NCBI RefSeq assembly: GCF_025486315.1
Contig: NZ_JAOOPY010000013.1
Span: 1-64,000, forward strand
Origin: Variovorax sp. N23
GTDB taxonomy: Bacteria > Pseudomonadota > Gammaproteobacteria > Burkholderiales > Burkholderiaceae_C
Length of the DNA: 64,000 nt
Reading direction: 5' to 3'
A model generated the notes under the pieces. That model was not told the origin of the DNA. It saw only the letters and a list, made by a program, of their open reading frames with translations, and did not search any database. The position numbers were made by a program, and so were the translations under genes. This document shows, piece after piece, positions 25,636-35,267 of this stretch (the first letter of the stretch is position 1; each line of letters begins with the position of its first letter).

Positions 25636-25856
25636 ATTGGCCGTTGCGAAACGTCGTTCGGTGTCATTGAGCAGTCACAAAACCGATTGTGGCGGGTTTG
25701 TAAATTCTGTAGGCGCCGTCCCACATCGCGTGCAAAAAGTCTCATTTCGCCCCCTGTGGCCCCAGGCCTTGGTAACACTTGTTAACAATGTGTTTTAAGA
25801 TGCTACCAAGCTATCTAAATGGAGTCGGCGTGAATATCGAAAGAGAAGGCGTGTCA
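25512..25856 (+). promoter_or_regulatory. AT-rich flhDC leader and promoter region
   Basis: This 345-base gap before flhD is much richer in A and T than its surroundings. It holds the direct repeats and, at 25774-25794, a dyad: AACAC, the 10-base palindrome TTGTTAACAA, T, then GTGTT. A -10-like TAAGAT is at 25796-25801. No gene was seen in it. The density of repeats fits an input point for several regulators of the motility cascade, but the promoter itself is not certain. Confidence 0.6.
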
Positions 25857-26183
25857 GTGAACAGTGAGATGTTCCGGGAAATCGGAGACATCAATCTGGC
25901 CTACATGTTGTTGGCCCAGAAGCTGGTCAAGCAGGACAAGGCCGCGGCGATGTTCCGCCTGGGCATCGGCGACGAGCTGGCCGACCTGCTGGCCAACATG
26001 ACCCTGGCCCAGATCGTGAAGCTGGCGTCCTCGAACCTGCTGCTGTGCAGCTTCCGCCTCGAGGACAACCCGATGTTCGCGGTGATGGGGCAGCAGAAGG
26101 ACGGTGCCCTGCAGCAGGCGCACATGTCGATCCTGATGGCGGCGCGCCAGCAGACATCGGTTCGCACGACGGGGGTTGCATGA
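25857..26183 (+). CDS. flhD: Flagellar master regulator subunit FlhD
   Basis: FlhD with FlhC forms the activator of class 2 flagellar promoters. The start GTG 25857 is chosen because AGAGAAGG lies about eight bases upstream and the product (108 residues) then begins VNSEMFREIGDINLAYMLLA; the frame is open further upstream but without similarity. Conserved features are LLAQKLVKQDKAAAMFRLGI, LANMTLAQIVKLASSNLLLC and LQQAHMSILMAARQ, which parallel enteric FlhD. The stop overlaps the flhC start as ATGA, so the two subunits are co-translated. Confidence 0.95.
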   Translation: MNSEMFREIGDINLAYMLLAQKLVKQDKAAAMFRLGIGDELADLLANMTLAQIVKLASSNLLLCSFRLEDNPMFAVMGQQKDGALQQAHMSILMAARQQTSVRTTGVA

Positions 26184-26788
26184 GCGCGAAGACCGTCCTG
26201 GGCGAAGTCAAGGAAGTCAAGCTCGCCATCGAATTGATTGCCCTGGGTGCCCGTCTTCAATTTCTCGAAGCCGAAGTTAAATTGAGCCGTGAGCGGCTGA
26301 TCAAGCTCTACAAGGAATTGAAGGGCGTTTCTCCGCCAAAAGGTCTTTTGCCTTTTTCGACGGATTGGTACATGACCTGGCTGGCGAATATTCATTCGTC
26401 GATGTTCTACAACATTTACCGATTCATGATTGTCCAGGCAAAAGAATCGAAACTCCAGGCGTTGATAAAGAGCTACCGGCTTTATCAGGAACAAAGCGAA
26501 TATCAGGGCGGTGAAGTGGTGCTCGATTTCACCCGCGCCTACACGATGGTGCGTTTTTTCGACAGCGACATGCTGCAATTGAATTCCTGCAGCCGTTGCG
26601 GCGGGCAATTCGTGGCGCATGCGCATGACACCAAGAGCGGGTACGTGTGCGTGCTCTGCCGTCCGCCGTCGCGCGCCGGGAAGGCCCGTCCTCCCAAGCG
26701 TGTCGCTGCGGACGCGATGGTGCCGGTGCCCCATGCCCTGGATCGCTCCGGTTTTGGTTTGCCTTTGAACAGCGGCAGCGTGCATTGA
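26180..26788 (+). CDS. flhC: Flagellar master regulator subunit FlhC
   Basis: FlhC is the main DNA-binding subunit of FlhD4C2. The 202-residue product begins at the ATG overlapping the flhD stop. Recognisable features are AIELIALGARLQFLEAEVKL, RLIKLYKELKGVSPPKGLLP, FSTDWYMTWLANIHSSMFYN and the zinc site made of two CxxC pairs (SCSRCGGQF and VCVLCRPP). The C-terminal tail after the zinc site is basic. The message ends shortly before motA. Confidence 0.96.
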   Translation: MSAKTVLGEVKEVKLAIELIALGARLQFLEAEVKLSRERLIKLYKELKGVSPPKGLLPFSTDWYMTWLANIHSSMFYNIYRFMIVQAKESKLQALIKSYRLYQEQSEYQGGEVVLDFTRAYTMVRFFDSDMLQLNSCSRCGGQFVAHAHDTKSGYVCVLCRPPSRAGKARPPKRVAADAMVPVPHALDRSGFGLPLNSGSVH

Positions 26789-26851
26789 CCATGGTCCGCG
26801 CCGCCCTTCCCATTAATTGATCTAGATGCCTCAGGGCGAAAGGGGGCGCGT

Positions 26852-27712
26852 GTGCTCGTTCTTCTCGGTTATCTCGTTGTGGTCGGCGCCGTGTTCGGCG
26901 GGTATGCCCTCATGGGCGGCCACTTCGGTGTGCTGTTCCAGCCCATCGAAGTGTTGATGATCTGCGGCTCTGCCCTGGGCGCTTTCATTGCCGGCAACAA
27001 CGGCAAGACGATCAAGGCCACGGCGCGTGAATTGCCCCGGCTTCTGCGCTCGTCCAAGCACAACCGCCAGCTCTACATGGACCTGCTGGCCCTCCTGTAT
27101 GAATTGCTCGCCAAGGCACGCAAGGAAGGGATGATGAAGCTGGAATCGGATGTGGAAGACCCGAAGGGCAGCGAGATCTTCGGGCGCTATCCCACCATCC
27201 TGTCGAACGCGGAGCTGATGGAGTTCATCTGCGATTACCTGCGCCTGGCCATCAGCGGCAATACCGACCCTTTCGAGATCGAGGCACTCATGGACCACGA
27301 GATCGAGACGATCCGCCACGAGGCCGAAGTGCCTTCGCACAGCCTGTCCCGCGTGGGTGACGCATTGCCCGCCCTGGGCATCGTGGCCGCCGTGCTGGGC
27401 GTGGTGCATGCGCTGGCCTCGGCCGACCTGCCGCCCGCGGAAATGGGCGCCCTCATCGCGCACGCCATGGTGGGCACCTTCCTGGGTGTGCTGCTGGCCT
27501 ATGGCTTCGTCACGCCGCTGGCGACGCTGATCGACCAGCAGGTCGAGGAGAACATGAAGACCTACCAGTGTGCCAAGGTCACGCTGCTCGCGAGCATGCA
27601 CGGCTACACGCCGCAGCTGGCGGTGGAATTCGGCCGCAAGGTGCTGTTCTCGACCGAGCGTCCGTCCTTCACCGAACTCGACTCGCATGTCCGCGACGTC
27701 AAGACGCGCTGA
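26852..27712 (+). CDS. motA: Flagellar stator protein MotA
   Basis: MotA forms the proton-driven stator with MotB. The 286-residue product has four membrane segments; the first begins right at the N terminus (LVLLGYLVVVGAVFGGYALM) and the last two lie near 170-225 (ALGIVAAVLGVVHALAS; AMVGTFLGVLLAYGFVTPLA). The cytoplasmic loop with charged residues needed to touch FliG is present (residues about 60-165, including EIETIRHEAEVPSHSLSRVG). The start is a GTG with AGGGGGCG just ahead. It is coupled with motB 24 bases downstream. Confidence 0.97.
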   Translation: MLVLLGYLVVVGAVFGGYALMGGHFGVLFQPIEVLMICGSALGAFIAGNNGKTIKATARELPRLLRSSKHNRQLYMDLLALLYELLAKARKEGMMKLESDVEDPKGSEIFGRYPTILSNAELMEFICDYLRLAISGNTDPFEIEALMDHEIETIRHEAEVPSHSLSRVGDALPALGIVAAVLGVVHALASADLPPAEMGALIAHAMVGTFLGVLLAYGFVTPLATLIDQQVEENMKTYQCAKVTLLASMHGYTPQLAVEFGRKVLFSTERPSFTELDSHVRDVKTR

Positions 27713-27736
27713 CCGGGACGGGCACGGAGTTTCACC

Positions 27737-28678
27737 ATGAGCGCCGCCAAGGAAAGCCGTATCGTCGTCAAGAAGGTCATCAACGTGGCCGGGGGCCACC
27801 ATGGCGGCGGCTGGAAGATCGCCTACGCCGACTTCATGACGGCCATGATGGCGTTCTTCCTGGTGATGTGGCTGCTGTCGATCGCGACCCCCAAGCAGCG
27901 CGAGGGCATCGCCGAGCACTTCAAGATGCCGCTGAAGGTGGCGCTGGCCGGCGGCGACCGCAGCGGCATCAGCGACAGCGTCATTCCCGGCGGCGGCGAT
28001 GATCCCACGCGCGTGAAGGGCGAGGTCAACAACGCCGAGACGCAGAGCGAGGACGAGATCGACGCGCAGCGGCTGGCCAGCATGAAGGAGCGCCTGGACA
28101 AGATGCTCGAGAGCAGCCCCGTCTTCAAGCAGTTCCGCTCGCAGATCCTGATCGACATCACGAACGAAGGCCTGCGCCTGCAGATCGTCGACAACGAACG
28201 CAGCCCGATGTTCGACCTGGCCAGCGCCAAGGTGGTGCCGCACATGCGCGCCATCCTGCGCGAGATCGGCCCGATGCTGAACGACCTGCCGAACAAGATC
28301 ACGCTGACGGGCCACACCGACGCCTTCAACTACACCAACGGCGACCGGGCCTACGGCAACTGGGAACTCTCTGCCGACCGCGCCAATGCCTCGCGCCGCG
28401 AACTCATGACCGGTGGCCTGGCCGACGGCAAGGTGATGCGCGTGATCGGCGTGGCCGACACGATGCACCTGGACAAGGCCGATCCGCGCAACCCGATCAA
28501 TCGCCGCATCAGCGTGATCCTGCTCAACCACCGGACGCAGGCGCAGATCGAGCGCGAGAACGCCGGCAGCGCGAACCCGCTGGACCTGAAGAAGGCACCG
28601 CCGACGGCGGCGCTGGCGTCATCCCTTCCGGCGAACGTCAAGACCGTCGCATTGCAACCGGCCTCTCCAACGAAATAG
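27737..28678 (+). CDS. motB: Flagellar stator protein MotB
   Basis: MotB anchors the stator to peptidoglycan and carries the proton-accepting aspartate. The 313-residue product has a single membrane helix (WKIAYADFMTAMMAFFLVMW, with the key Asp in ADFM near residue 36), a plug/linker region and the OmpA-like domain (ILIDITNEGLRLQIVDNERS; ITLTGHTDAFNYTNGDRAYG; NWELSADRANASRREL). It is followed by cheA after 53 bases, so motAB and the chemotaxis genes are one transcription unit. Confidence 0.97.
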   Translation: MSAAKESRIVVKKVINVAGGHHGGGWKIAYADFMTAMMAFFLVMWLLSIATPKQREGIAEHFKMPLKVALAGGDRSGISDSVIPGGGDDPTRVKGEVNNAETQSEDEIDAQRLASMKERLDKMLESSPVFKQFRSQILIDITNEGLRLQIVDNERSPMFDLASAKVVPHMRAILREIGPMLNDLPNKITLTGHTDAFNYTNGDRAYGNWELSADRANASRRELMTGGLADGKVMRVIGVADTMHLDKADPRNPINRRISVILLNHRTQAQIERENAGSANPLDLKKAPPTAALASSLPANVKTVALQPASPTK

Positions 28679-28731
28679 ACCACAGCGAGCCTCAGCGTCG
28701 TTGGCACGGTGCCGACGGCAGGGGATAAAAA

Positions 28732-30792
28732 ATGGACCTCAGTCAATTCACGCAAGCATTCTTCGTCGAAGCCATCGAACTCCTCGCACAGATGGAGCAG
28801 TTGCTGCTCGAGCTGGATCTCGAACAGCCTGACAACGAACAGCTCAACGCGATCTTCCGCGCAGCCCACTCGATCAAGGGCGGGGCCGCCACGTTCGGCT
28901 TCTCGGCGCTGACGGAGACGACCCATCTTCTTGAAACCCTCCTGGACCGGGCGCGACACGGGCAGTTGCGCCTGAGCGGTCCCATGATCGATGCCTTTCT
29001 GGAAACGAAGGACGCCTTGCAAGAACAACTCACCGCCTACCAGGCCAATCGGGAACCCGAGGCCGACATGGTCGCGCACATCTGTGGCGTGCTTCAACAA
29101 CTGGCCCGCGAGAACAGCGATGCCGCCGCGGCGGCCGCGTCTGCGGCATCGCCCGCGCCGGCATCCGCTCCCGCACCTGCGGTGGTGGCCGCCGCGCCTG
29201 CACCGGCCGAGCCGGCAGCTGCGGCGGGTGGCGACGGCGCCTTGCGCATCCGCTTCTCGGCCTTGCCCGACAGCGAGTGCGAGTTGCTGCTCGGCGAGTT
29301 GACCAACCTCGGCACGGTGCGCTCGAAGACCCGCAGCGGCACCGACCTGACCGTGATGCTCGAGACCACCTGCGAGCCCGACGCGATCATCGCCGTGTGC
29401 TGCTTCGTGATCGACGATTCGCAGATCGTCATCGACCGCGCCGGCGCCGAGCCGGCCCCGGCCGAGGCACCCGTTGCCAGCGCCCCCGCTGCGCCGGTGG
29501 CCGTGGCTGCGGCGCCTGCACCGGTGGCCGCAGCACCGGCCGCCGCGGCGGCGGCAGCCGCCGGCACCAAGGAATCGAGCTCGATCCGCGTCGACGTGGA
29601 GAAGGTCGACCAGCTCATCAACCTGGTGGGCGAACTGGTGATCACGCAGTCGATGCTCACGCAGGCCGCCACCATGCTCGACCCCGTGGCCTACGAGCGC
29701 TTCCTCAGCGGCCTGGGCCACCTGGAGCGCAATGCACGCGACCTGCAGGAATCGGTGATGTCCATCCGGATGATGCCGATGGACTACGTCTTCAGCCGCT
29801 TCCCGCGCGTGATCCGCGACGTGAGCGCCAAGCTGGGCAAACAGATCCGCCTGGACACCTTCGGCAAGGAAACCGAGCTAGACAAGGGCCTGATCGAGCG
29901 CATCGTCGACCCGCTGACCCACCTCGTGCGCAACAGCCTCGACCACGGCATCGAGACGCCCGACGTGCGCGTCAAGAACGGCAAGGACGCGACCGGCCAG
30001 CTGCTGCTGTCCGCACAGCACCACGGCGGCAACATCGTGATCGAGGTGAGCGACGACGGCGCCGGCCTCAACCGCGAGAAGATCCTGGCCAAGGCCCTGC
30101 AGCAGGGCATGCCGGTGAGCGAGGCGATGTCCGACGACGAGGTGTGGCAGCTCATCTTCGCGCCCGGCTTCTCGACCGCCGAGCAGATCACCGACATCTC
30201 GGGCCGCGGCGTGGGCATGGACGTGGTCAAGCGCAACATCCAGGAGATGGGCGGCCATGTGGAGATCCAGTCGCGCGGCGGCCGGGGCACCACCACCCGC
30301 ATCGTGCTGCCGCTCACGCTGGCCATCCTCAACGGCATGTCCGTCAAGGTGGGCAGCGAGGCCTACATCCTGCCGCTGAGCTACGTCATCGAATCGCTGC
30401 AGCCGCTCGAGGAGCACCTGCACTCGATCACGGCCGACGGCCACGTGATCAAGGTGCGCGGCGAGTACCTGCCGATGATCGAACTGCATCGCGTCTTCGA
30501 CGTGGCCGGCGCCCAGACCAAGCCCACCCAGGGCATCCTGGTGATCGTGCAGGCCGATGACTCGCGCTTCGCGCTGATGGTCGACGAGCTGCTCGGCCAG
30601 CATCAGGTCGTGGTGAAGAACCTCGAGACCAACTACCGCAAGGTGCCGGGCATCTCGGCGGCGACGATCCTGGGCGACGGCAGCGTGGCCTTCATCATCG
30701 ACGTGGCCGCCATGCCCCGCATCCAGCGCGCGCAGGCGGCGAGCCTGTCGGCGCTGGCGACCGCATCGCGCACGGCATCGGCCGCGGCCTGA
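28732..30792 (+). CDS. cheA: Chemotaxis histidine kinase CheA
   Basis: CheA phosphorylates CheY and CheB in response to chemoreceptors. The 686-residue product has an Hpt domain with His46 in FRAAHSIKGGAATFGF, an Ala/Pro linker, a P2 domain (about 165-240: LRIRFSALPDSECELLLGEL), a second Ala-rich linker, the dimerisation helix (DVEKVDQLINLVGELVITQS), a complete HATPase domain (LTHLVRNSLDHGIETPD; ISGRGVGMDVVKRNIQEMGG) and a CheW-like regulatory domain to the end. It lies in the motAB-che operon. No cheW is adjacent. Confidence 0.97.
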   Translation: MDLSQFTQAFFVEAIELLAQMEQLLLELDLEQPDNEQLNAIFRAAHSIKGGAATFGFSALTETTHLLETLLDRARHGQLRLSGPMIDAFLETKDALQEQLTAYQANREPEADMVAHICGVLQQLARENSDAAAAAASAASPAPASAPAPAVVAAAPAPAEPAAAAGGDGALRIRFSALPDSECELLLGELTNLGTVRSKTRSGTDLTVMLETTCEPDAIIAVCCFVIDDSQIVIDRAGAEPAPAEAPVASAPAAPVAVAAAPAPVAAAPAAAAAAAAGTKESSSIRVDVEKVDQLINLVGELVITQSMLTQAATMLDPVAYERFLSGLGHLERNARDLQESVMSIRMMPMDYVFSRFPRVIRDVSAKLGKQIRLDTFGKETELDKGLIERIVDPLTHLVRNSLDHGIETPDVRVKNGKDATGQLLLSAQHHGGNIVIEVSDDGAGLNREKILAKALQQGMPVSEAMSDDEVWQLIFAPGFSTAEQITDISGRGVGMDVVKRNIQEMGGHVEIQSRGGRGTTTRIVLPLTLAILNGMSVKVGSEAYILPLSYVIESLQPLEEHLHSITADGHVIKVRGEYLPMIELHRVFDVAGAQTKPTQGILVIVQADDSRFALMVDELLGQHQVVVKNLETNYRKVPGISAATILGDGSVAFIIDVAAMPRIQRAQAASLSALATASRTASAAA

Positions 30793-30849
30793 GGCCGCGC
30801 ACCGACGCCGACCGCCACCAGCGAGCAACAGGGAACACGAGGAACCGCC

Positions 30850-32184
30850 ATGCGTTTCGATTTTTTCAGGCGTTCCGAACCCCAGGACGAGACGGTCGAC
30901 AAGCGGCCCCTCGACGACGTGAAGCTGCCCACCGCGACGCCTCGGGTGGCGAGCGATCCGGGCGAGGCGCCCGGGCACATCGTCCATGCCATGCTGCTCG
31001 ACAGCCGCAAGCGGACGGTGGGCTACCGCCTGGCCTGGCGTGTCACCGGGGCGCCGTCGGGGCAGGGCGGCATGGCCGGCTTCAAGCCGCTGCTGCGTGC
31101 GATCTCGCAGCACCTCAACGGCGACGGCCGTGCCTGGGCCCTGGACGAGATGGAGCTGTTCGTCGACGCGACCATCGAGTCCCTCTTCGCGAGCGAGCTC
31201 CAGGCGCTGCCGGCGGAACGCATGGTGCTGTGCATGTCGCTGCAGGACCTGTCGGATGCGGATGCGCGACCGATGCTGATGTACCTGCGCGAGCAGGGCT
31301 TCGGCTTCATGCTGTGCGGCACGTCGGAGTTCCCGGAAGACCCCGAGCTGCGGCGCATCGTCACCCACATGGACGTGGGGGCGGTCAACCCGCTGGTGCT
31401 GGCGCGGATGAGCGAAGGCCCGGACCCGCTGCGGGTGCAGTGGATCGCCACGCGCATCCACGACCTCGGCGACCTCGACGCGAGCGCGAACTTCCACATG
31501 AAGGCCTTCGTCGACGGCGGCTTCCCGCTGCTGCCGGTGGGCCAGCTCGTCGATGCGCTGCAGCCCGATGCGCAGCTGATCGTCAAGCTCATGCGCATGA
31601 TCCATCGCAACGAGGACACGCGCGAGATCGAGGCGACGCTCAAGCTCGACGCGCGCCTGACCTATCGGCTGCTGCGCCACATCAATTCGCCGGCCATCGG
31701 CGGCGGCGTGGAGATCCATTCGCTGCGGCACGCGGTGTCGATGCTCGGCTACACGCCCATGTTCCGCTGGCTGACGATGCTGCTGGCCAGCAGCCACAGC
31801 ACGGCGGGCACGCCCTACATGACGAAGAAGGCGATCATCCGGGGCCGCTTCGTCGAGCTGCTCGGCCAGGGCCTGCTGCCACCGGCCGAAGCCGACAACC
31901 TCTTCGTGGTGGGCATGCTGTCGCTGATCGACCAGCTGCTGGGCGTGCCGATGGACGAGATCCTCGGCCACGTCCATCTGCCGATGCCGGTGCAGGACGC
32001 GATCCTGCGGCGCAGCGGCGTGTACGGCGCCTTCCTCGCACTGGCCGAGAGCTGCGAGTCGGACGGTGCGCTCGCCGCCGAACTCTCCGAAGAACTTTTC
32101 CTGAGCCAGGACCAGGTGAACGACGCGCATCTCACGGCGCTGGCCTGGGCCCAGGACGTGGGGGCCGGCGCGGACGTGGCCTAG
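30850..32184 (+). CDS. Degenerate EAL-HDOD regulatory protein
   Basis: The 444-residue product has a YuxH-type layout. The first 220 residues resemble an EAL domain lacking catalytic motifs (in place of ExL there is YRLAWRV, and no DDFGTG loop). Residues about 225-400 form an HDOD domain: LPVGQLVDALQPDAQLIVKL, EIEATLKLDARLTYRLLRHI, NSPAIGGGVEIHSLRHAVSM, LGYTPMFRWLTMLLAS. HDOD proteins are signalling adaptors without known enzyme activity. It sits between cheA and cheR, where cheW is often found in related operons. A link between chemotaxis and c-di-GMP is plausible but unproven. Confidence 0.85.
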   Translation: MRFDFFRRSEPQDETVDKRPLDDVKLPTATPRVASDPGEAPGHIVHAMLLDSRKRTVGYRLAWRVTGAPSGQGGMAGFKPLLRAISQHLNGDGRAWALDEMELFVDATIESLFASELQALPAERMVLCMSLQDLSDADARPMLMYLREQGFGFMLCGTSEFPEDPELRRIVTHMDVGAVNPLVLARMSEGPDPLRVQWIATRIHDLGDLDASANFHMKAFVDGGFPLLPVGQLVDALQPDAQLIVKLMRMIHRNEDTREIEATLKLDARLTYRLLRHINSPAIGGGVEIHSLRHAVSMLGYTPMFRWLTMLLASSHSTAGTPYMTKKAIIRGRFVELLGQGLLPPAEADNLFVVGMLSLIDQLLGVPMDEILGHVHLPMPVQDAILRRSGVYGAFLALAESCESDGALAAELSEELFLSQDQVNDAHLTALAWAQDVGAGADVA

Positions 32185-32280
32185 GCGGCGTTGCATGAAA
32201 AGCGCGGCTTTGGCCTCTCTGATCGGACGCTCGCATCCATTGAACGCCAGGTACATTGAATCTCACCACCCGAGGCACCC

Positions 32281-33117
32281 TTGAGCACCGAATTCACCTT
32301 CACCGACAGCGATTTCGCCAAGGTCCGCACGCTGATTCATCGCCGTGCGGGCATCGCCCTGGGCGACCAGAAGCGCCAGATGGTCTACAGCCGCCTGTCG
32401 CGACGTCTGCGCGAGCTCGGTATCCCTGAATTCGCGACCTACCTGGCCATGCTGGAGGCCGGCAACGACGAGGGCGAGTGGCAGGCCTTCATCAATTCGC
32501 TCACCACCAACCTCACCTCCTTCTTCCGCGAAGCCCACCATTTCCCGGTGCTCGCGGAGCATGTGAAGAAGGCGCGCGAGCCGGTGACGATCTGGTGCGC
32601 GGCCGCCTCCACCGGCGAAGAACCGTACTCGCTCGCGATCACGCTGATCGAGGCCCTGGGCGAGCAGAAGGCCGCCTCGGCGCGCATCATCGCCACCGAC
32701 ATCGACACGGCCGTGCTGCAGAAGGCGGCGGCCGGCGTGTTCACGCTCGAACAGGTCGAGCGCCTGTCGACCGAGCGGCTGCGCCGCTTCTTCAACAAGG
32801 GCACCGGCGCGAACGCCGGGCGTGTGCGCATCCGGCCCGAAGTGGCGCAGCTGGTGAAGTTCTCGCGCCTGAATCTGCTCGACACGTCGTGGGCGGTGAA
32901 GGAACCAGTCGACGCGATCTTCTGCCGCAACGTGATGATCTATTTCGACAAGCCGACGCAGAACAAGATCCTCGAGCGCTTCCTGCCGCTGCTCAAGCAG
33001 GGCGGGCTGCTGTTCGCCGGGCATTCCGAGAACGCGTCGCTGGTGAACCAGAGCTTCAAGTCGCTGGGCCACACGGTGTATTCGGTGGTGCGCACGAAGA
33101 GCGCGGTGCCGGCATGA
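32281..33117 (+). CDS. cheR: Chemotaxis methyltransferase CheR
   Basis: CheR methylates glutamates of chemoreceptors using S-adenosylmethionine. The 278-residue product starts at TTG 32281, with GAGG six bases upstream. The N-terminal helical domain (FTDSDFAKVRTLIHRRAGIA; LGDQKRQMVYSRLSRRLREL) precedes the SAM-binding domain with VTIWCAAASTGEEPYSLAIT, RIIATDIDTAVLQKAAAGVF and DAIFCRNVMIYFDKPTQNKI. The stop overlaps the cheD start as ATGA. Confidence 0.97.
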   Translation: MSTEFTFTDSDFAKVRTLIHRRAGIALGDQKRQMVYSRLSRRLRELGIPEFATYLAMLEAGNDEGEWQAFINSLTTNLTSFFREAHHFPVLAEHVKKAREPVTIWCAAASTGEEPYSLAITLIEALGEQKAASARIIATDIDTAVLQKAAAGVFTLEQVERLSTERLRRFFNKGTGANAGRVRIRPEVAQLVKFSRLNLLDTSWAVKEPVDAIFCRNVMIYFDKPTQNKILERFLPLLKQGGLLFAGHSENASLVNQSFKSLGHTVYSVVRTKSAVPA

Positions 33118-33767
33118 GCCCTTCGGCGTCGAGTGCGCTGGCCAGCCACCACTACTTCGACCGCGATCTGAATCAGATGGCGGTCAAGTTGCTGCCGGCG
33201 GAGTACTACGTCACGACCACCAACACCGTGCTGAGCACGGTGCTCGGCTCGTGCGTGGCCGCCTGCCTGCACGACGTCGACAGCGGCATCGCCGGCATGA
33301 ACCACTTCATGCTGCCCGAGGACAGCGACCGCACCGCACGCAATGCCCGCGAATCGATGCGCTACGGCACCTATGCGATGGACGTGCTGATCGCCGAGAT
33401 GCTGCGCGCCGGCGCGCGGCGCGAACGGCTGCAGGCCAAGGTCTTCGGTGGCGGCGCCGTGCTGGCGAACATGACGACGCTGAACATCGGCGACCGCAAT
33501 GCCGACTTCGTCCTGCGCTACCTCGCCGAGCAGCACATCACGGTCGCGGCGCAGGACCTGCGGGGCCCGCACGCGCGCCGCGTCTGCTTCGTGCCGGCGA
33601 CGGGCAAGGCCAGCGTGCGCAAGCTGCGCGCGCAGACGGACGTGCAACTGGTCCAGCGCGAGGAAGGCGAGCTGCTGCGACAGATCGTGGCGCCGCGCGT
33701 ACTGGGCACTGACAAACCCACAGCCACGGCCACGCTGTCCGGGGCCAGGAACAAAGGAAGACTGTGA
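33114..33767 (+). CDS. cheD: Chemoreceptor glutamine deamidase CheD
   Basis: CheD deamidates receptor glutamines to glutamates. The 217-residue product is chosen to start at the ATG overlapping the cheR stop. Catalytic features are visible: [20 protein letters not shown] followed by SCVAACLHD (the catalytic Cys), [12 protein letters not shown] (the catalytic His), [20 protein letters not shown] and [20 protein letters not shown]. The stop overlaps the cheB start as GTGA, so cheR-cheD-cheB are translationally coupled. Confidence 0.96.
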   Translation: MSPSASSALASHHYFDRDLNQMAVKLLPAEYYVTTTNTVLSTVLGSCVAACLHDVDSGIAGMNHFMLPEDSDRTARNARESMRYGTYAMDVLIAEMLRAGARRERLQAKVFGGGAVLANMTTLNIGDRNADFVLRYLAEQHITVAAQDLRGPHARRVCFVPATGKASVRKLRAQTDVQLVQREEGELLRQIVAPRVLGTDKPTATATLSGARNKGRL

Positions 33768-34843
33768 GCACGAACAAGATCAAGGTCCTGTGTGTCGACG
33801 ACTCGGCACTGATACGCAGCGTGATGACCGAAATCATCAACAGCCAGCCCGACATGACGGTGGTCGGCACCGCGGCCGATCCGCTGGTGGCGCGCGACCT
33901 CATCAAGGTCACCCACCCCGACGTGCTCACGCTCGACGTCGAAATGCCGCGCATGGACGGGCTCGAATTCCTCGAGAAGCTGATGCGCCTGCGGCCGATG
34001 CCGGTCGTGATGGTGTCGTCGCTGACCGAGCGCGGTTCGGAGATCGCGCTGCGCGCGCTCGAACTGGGCGCCATCGACTTCGTCACGAAGCCCCGCCTGG
34101 GCGTGCGCGACGGCCTGCTCAACTACACCGAACTGATCGCCGGCAAGATCCGCACGGCCGCCAGCGCGCGCATCATCGCCGCGCGCCAGCCTTCGGCGAA
34201 GCCGGCCGACGCGCCACAGGAATCGCTGCTGCGCAGCCCGCTGCTGAGTACCGAGAAGCTGATCATCATCGGCGCCTCCACCGGCGGCACCGAAGCCATC
34301 CGCGAGGTGCTGCAGCCGCTGCCGCCCGACTCGCCGGCCGTGCTCATCGCGCAGCACATGCCCGGCGGCTTCACCAAGTCCTTCGCGCAGCGGCTCGATT
34401 CGCTCAGCCGCATCCACGTGAAGGAGGCCGAGCACGGCGAGCGCGTGCTGCCCGGCTACGCCTACATCGCGCCCGGCGGCTTCCACCTGTCGCTCGGCCG
34501 CAGCGGCGCCAACTATGTGGCGCACCTGGACCAGGAGCCGCCGGTGAACCGCCACCGCCCCTCGATCGACGTGCTGTTCGACTCGGCCGCCAAGCACGCC
34601 GGCAAGAACGCGATCGGGATCATCCTGACGGGCATGGGCAAGGACGGCGCCGAGGGCCTGCTGCGCATGCGAAAGGCCGGCGCCCACACCCTGGCGCAGG
34701 ACGAGGCGAGCTGTGTGGTGTTCGGCATGCCGCGCGAGGCGATCGCCATCGGCGCCGCCGACGAAGTGGCGCCCCTGGGAGAAATGTGCCGACGTGTGCT
34801 GACCCATCTGCGCACCTTCGGTGAGCGGACCAACCGTGTTTGA
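33764..34843 (+). CDS. cheB: Chemotaxis methylesterase/response regulator CheB
   Basis: CheB removes methyl groups from receptors when phosphorylated by CheA. The 359-residue product starts at a GTG overlapping the cheD stop. The receiver domain has acidic residues DD at 12-13 and phospho-acceptor Asp58 ([12 protein letters not shown]). The C-terminal esterase domain has the serine in [20 protein letters not shown], the histidine in [20 protein letters not shown] and the aspartate in [16 protein letters not shown]. All key residues are present. Confidence 0.97.
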   Translation: MSTNKIKVLCVDDSALIRSVMTEIINSQPDMTVVGTAADPLVARDLIKVTHPDVLTLDVEMPRMDGLEFLEKLMRLRPMPVVMVSSLTERGSEIALRALELGAIDFVTKPRLGVRDGLLNYTELIAGKIRTAASARIIAARQPSAKPADAPQESLLRSPLLSTEKLIIIGASTGGTEAIREVLQPLPPDSPAVLIAQHMPGGFTKSFAQRLDSLSRIHVKEAEHGERVLPGYAYIAPGGFHLSLGRSGANYVAHLDQEPPVNRHRPSIDVLFDSAAKHAGKNAIGIILTGMGKDGAEGLLRMRKAGAHTLAQDEASCVVFGMPREAIAIGAADEVAPLGEMCRRVLTHLRTFGERTNRV

Positions 34844-34869
34844 TGAATGACTTTGTGGAGTGAAATATC

Positions 34870-35265
34870 GTGATTGACAAGAGCATCAAGATCCTGGTCG
34901 TGGATGACTTCCCGACCATGCGGCGCATCGTGCGCAACCTGCTGAAAGAGCTGGAGTTCCTCAACGTCGACGAGGCCGAAGACGGCGCCGCCGGCCTCGA
35001 GAAGCTCAAGGGCGGCGGCTTCGGTTTCGTCGTGTCCGACTGGAACATGCCCAACATGGACGGTCTCACGATGCTGCAGACCATCCGCGCCGATCCCGCG
35101 CTGTGCAAGCTGCCGGTGCTGATGGTGACCGCCGAAGCCAAGAAGGAAAACATCGTCGCGGCGGCCCAGGCCGGCGCGAACGGCTATGTGGTCAAGCCCT
35201 TCACCGCGGCGACGCTGGAGGACAAGCTCACCAAGATCTTCGAAAAGCTCGCCAAAGAGGCCTGA
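34870..35265 (+). CDS. cheY: Chemotaxis response regulator CheY
   Basis: CheY-P binds FliM and changes motor rotation. The 131-residue product starts at GTG 34870, with GGAGTGA about ten bases upstream. Conserved residues are Asp12/Asp13 ([12 protein letters not shown]), phospho-acceptor Asp57 ([13 protein letters not shown]), the Thr in [11 protein letters not shown] and the Lys in [13 protein letters not shown]. It is directly followed by cheZ two bases after the stop. Confidence 0.98.
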   Translation: MIDKSIKILVVDDFPTMRRIVRNLLKELEFLNVDEAEDGAAGLEKLKGGGFGFVVSDWNMPNMDGLTMLQTIRADPALCKLPVLMVTAEAKKENIVAAAQAGANGYVVKPFTAATLEDKLTKIFEKLAKEA

Positions 35266-35267
35266 TC

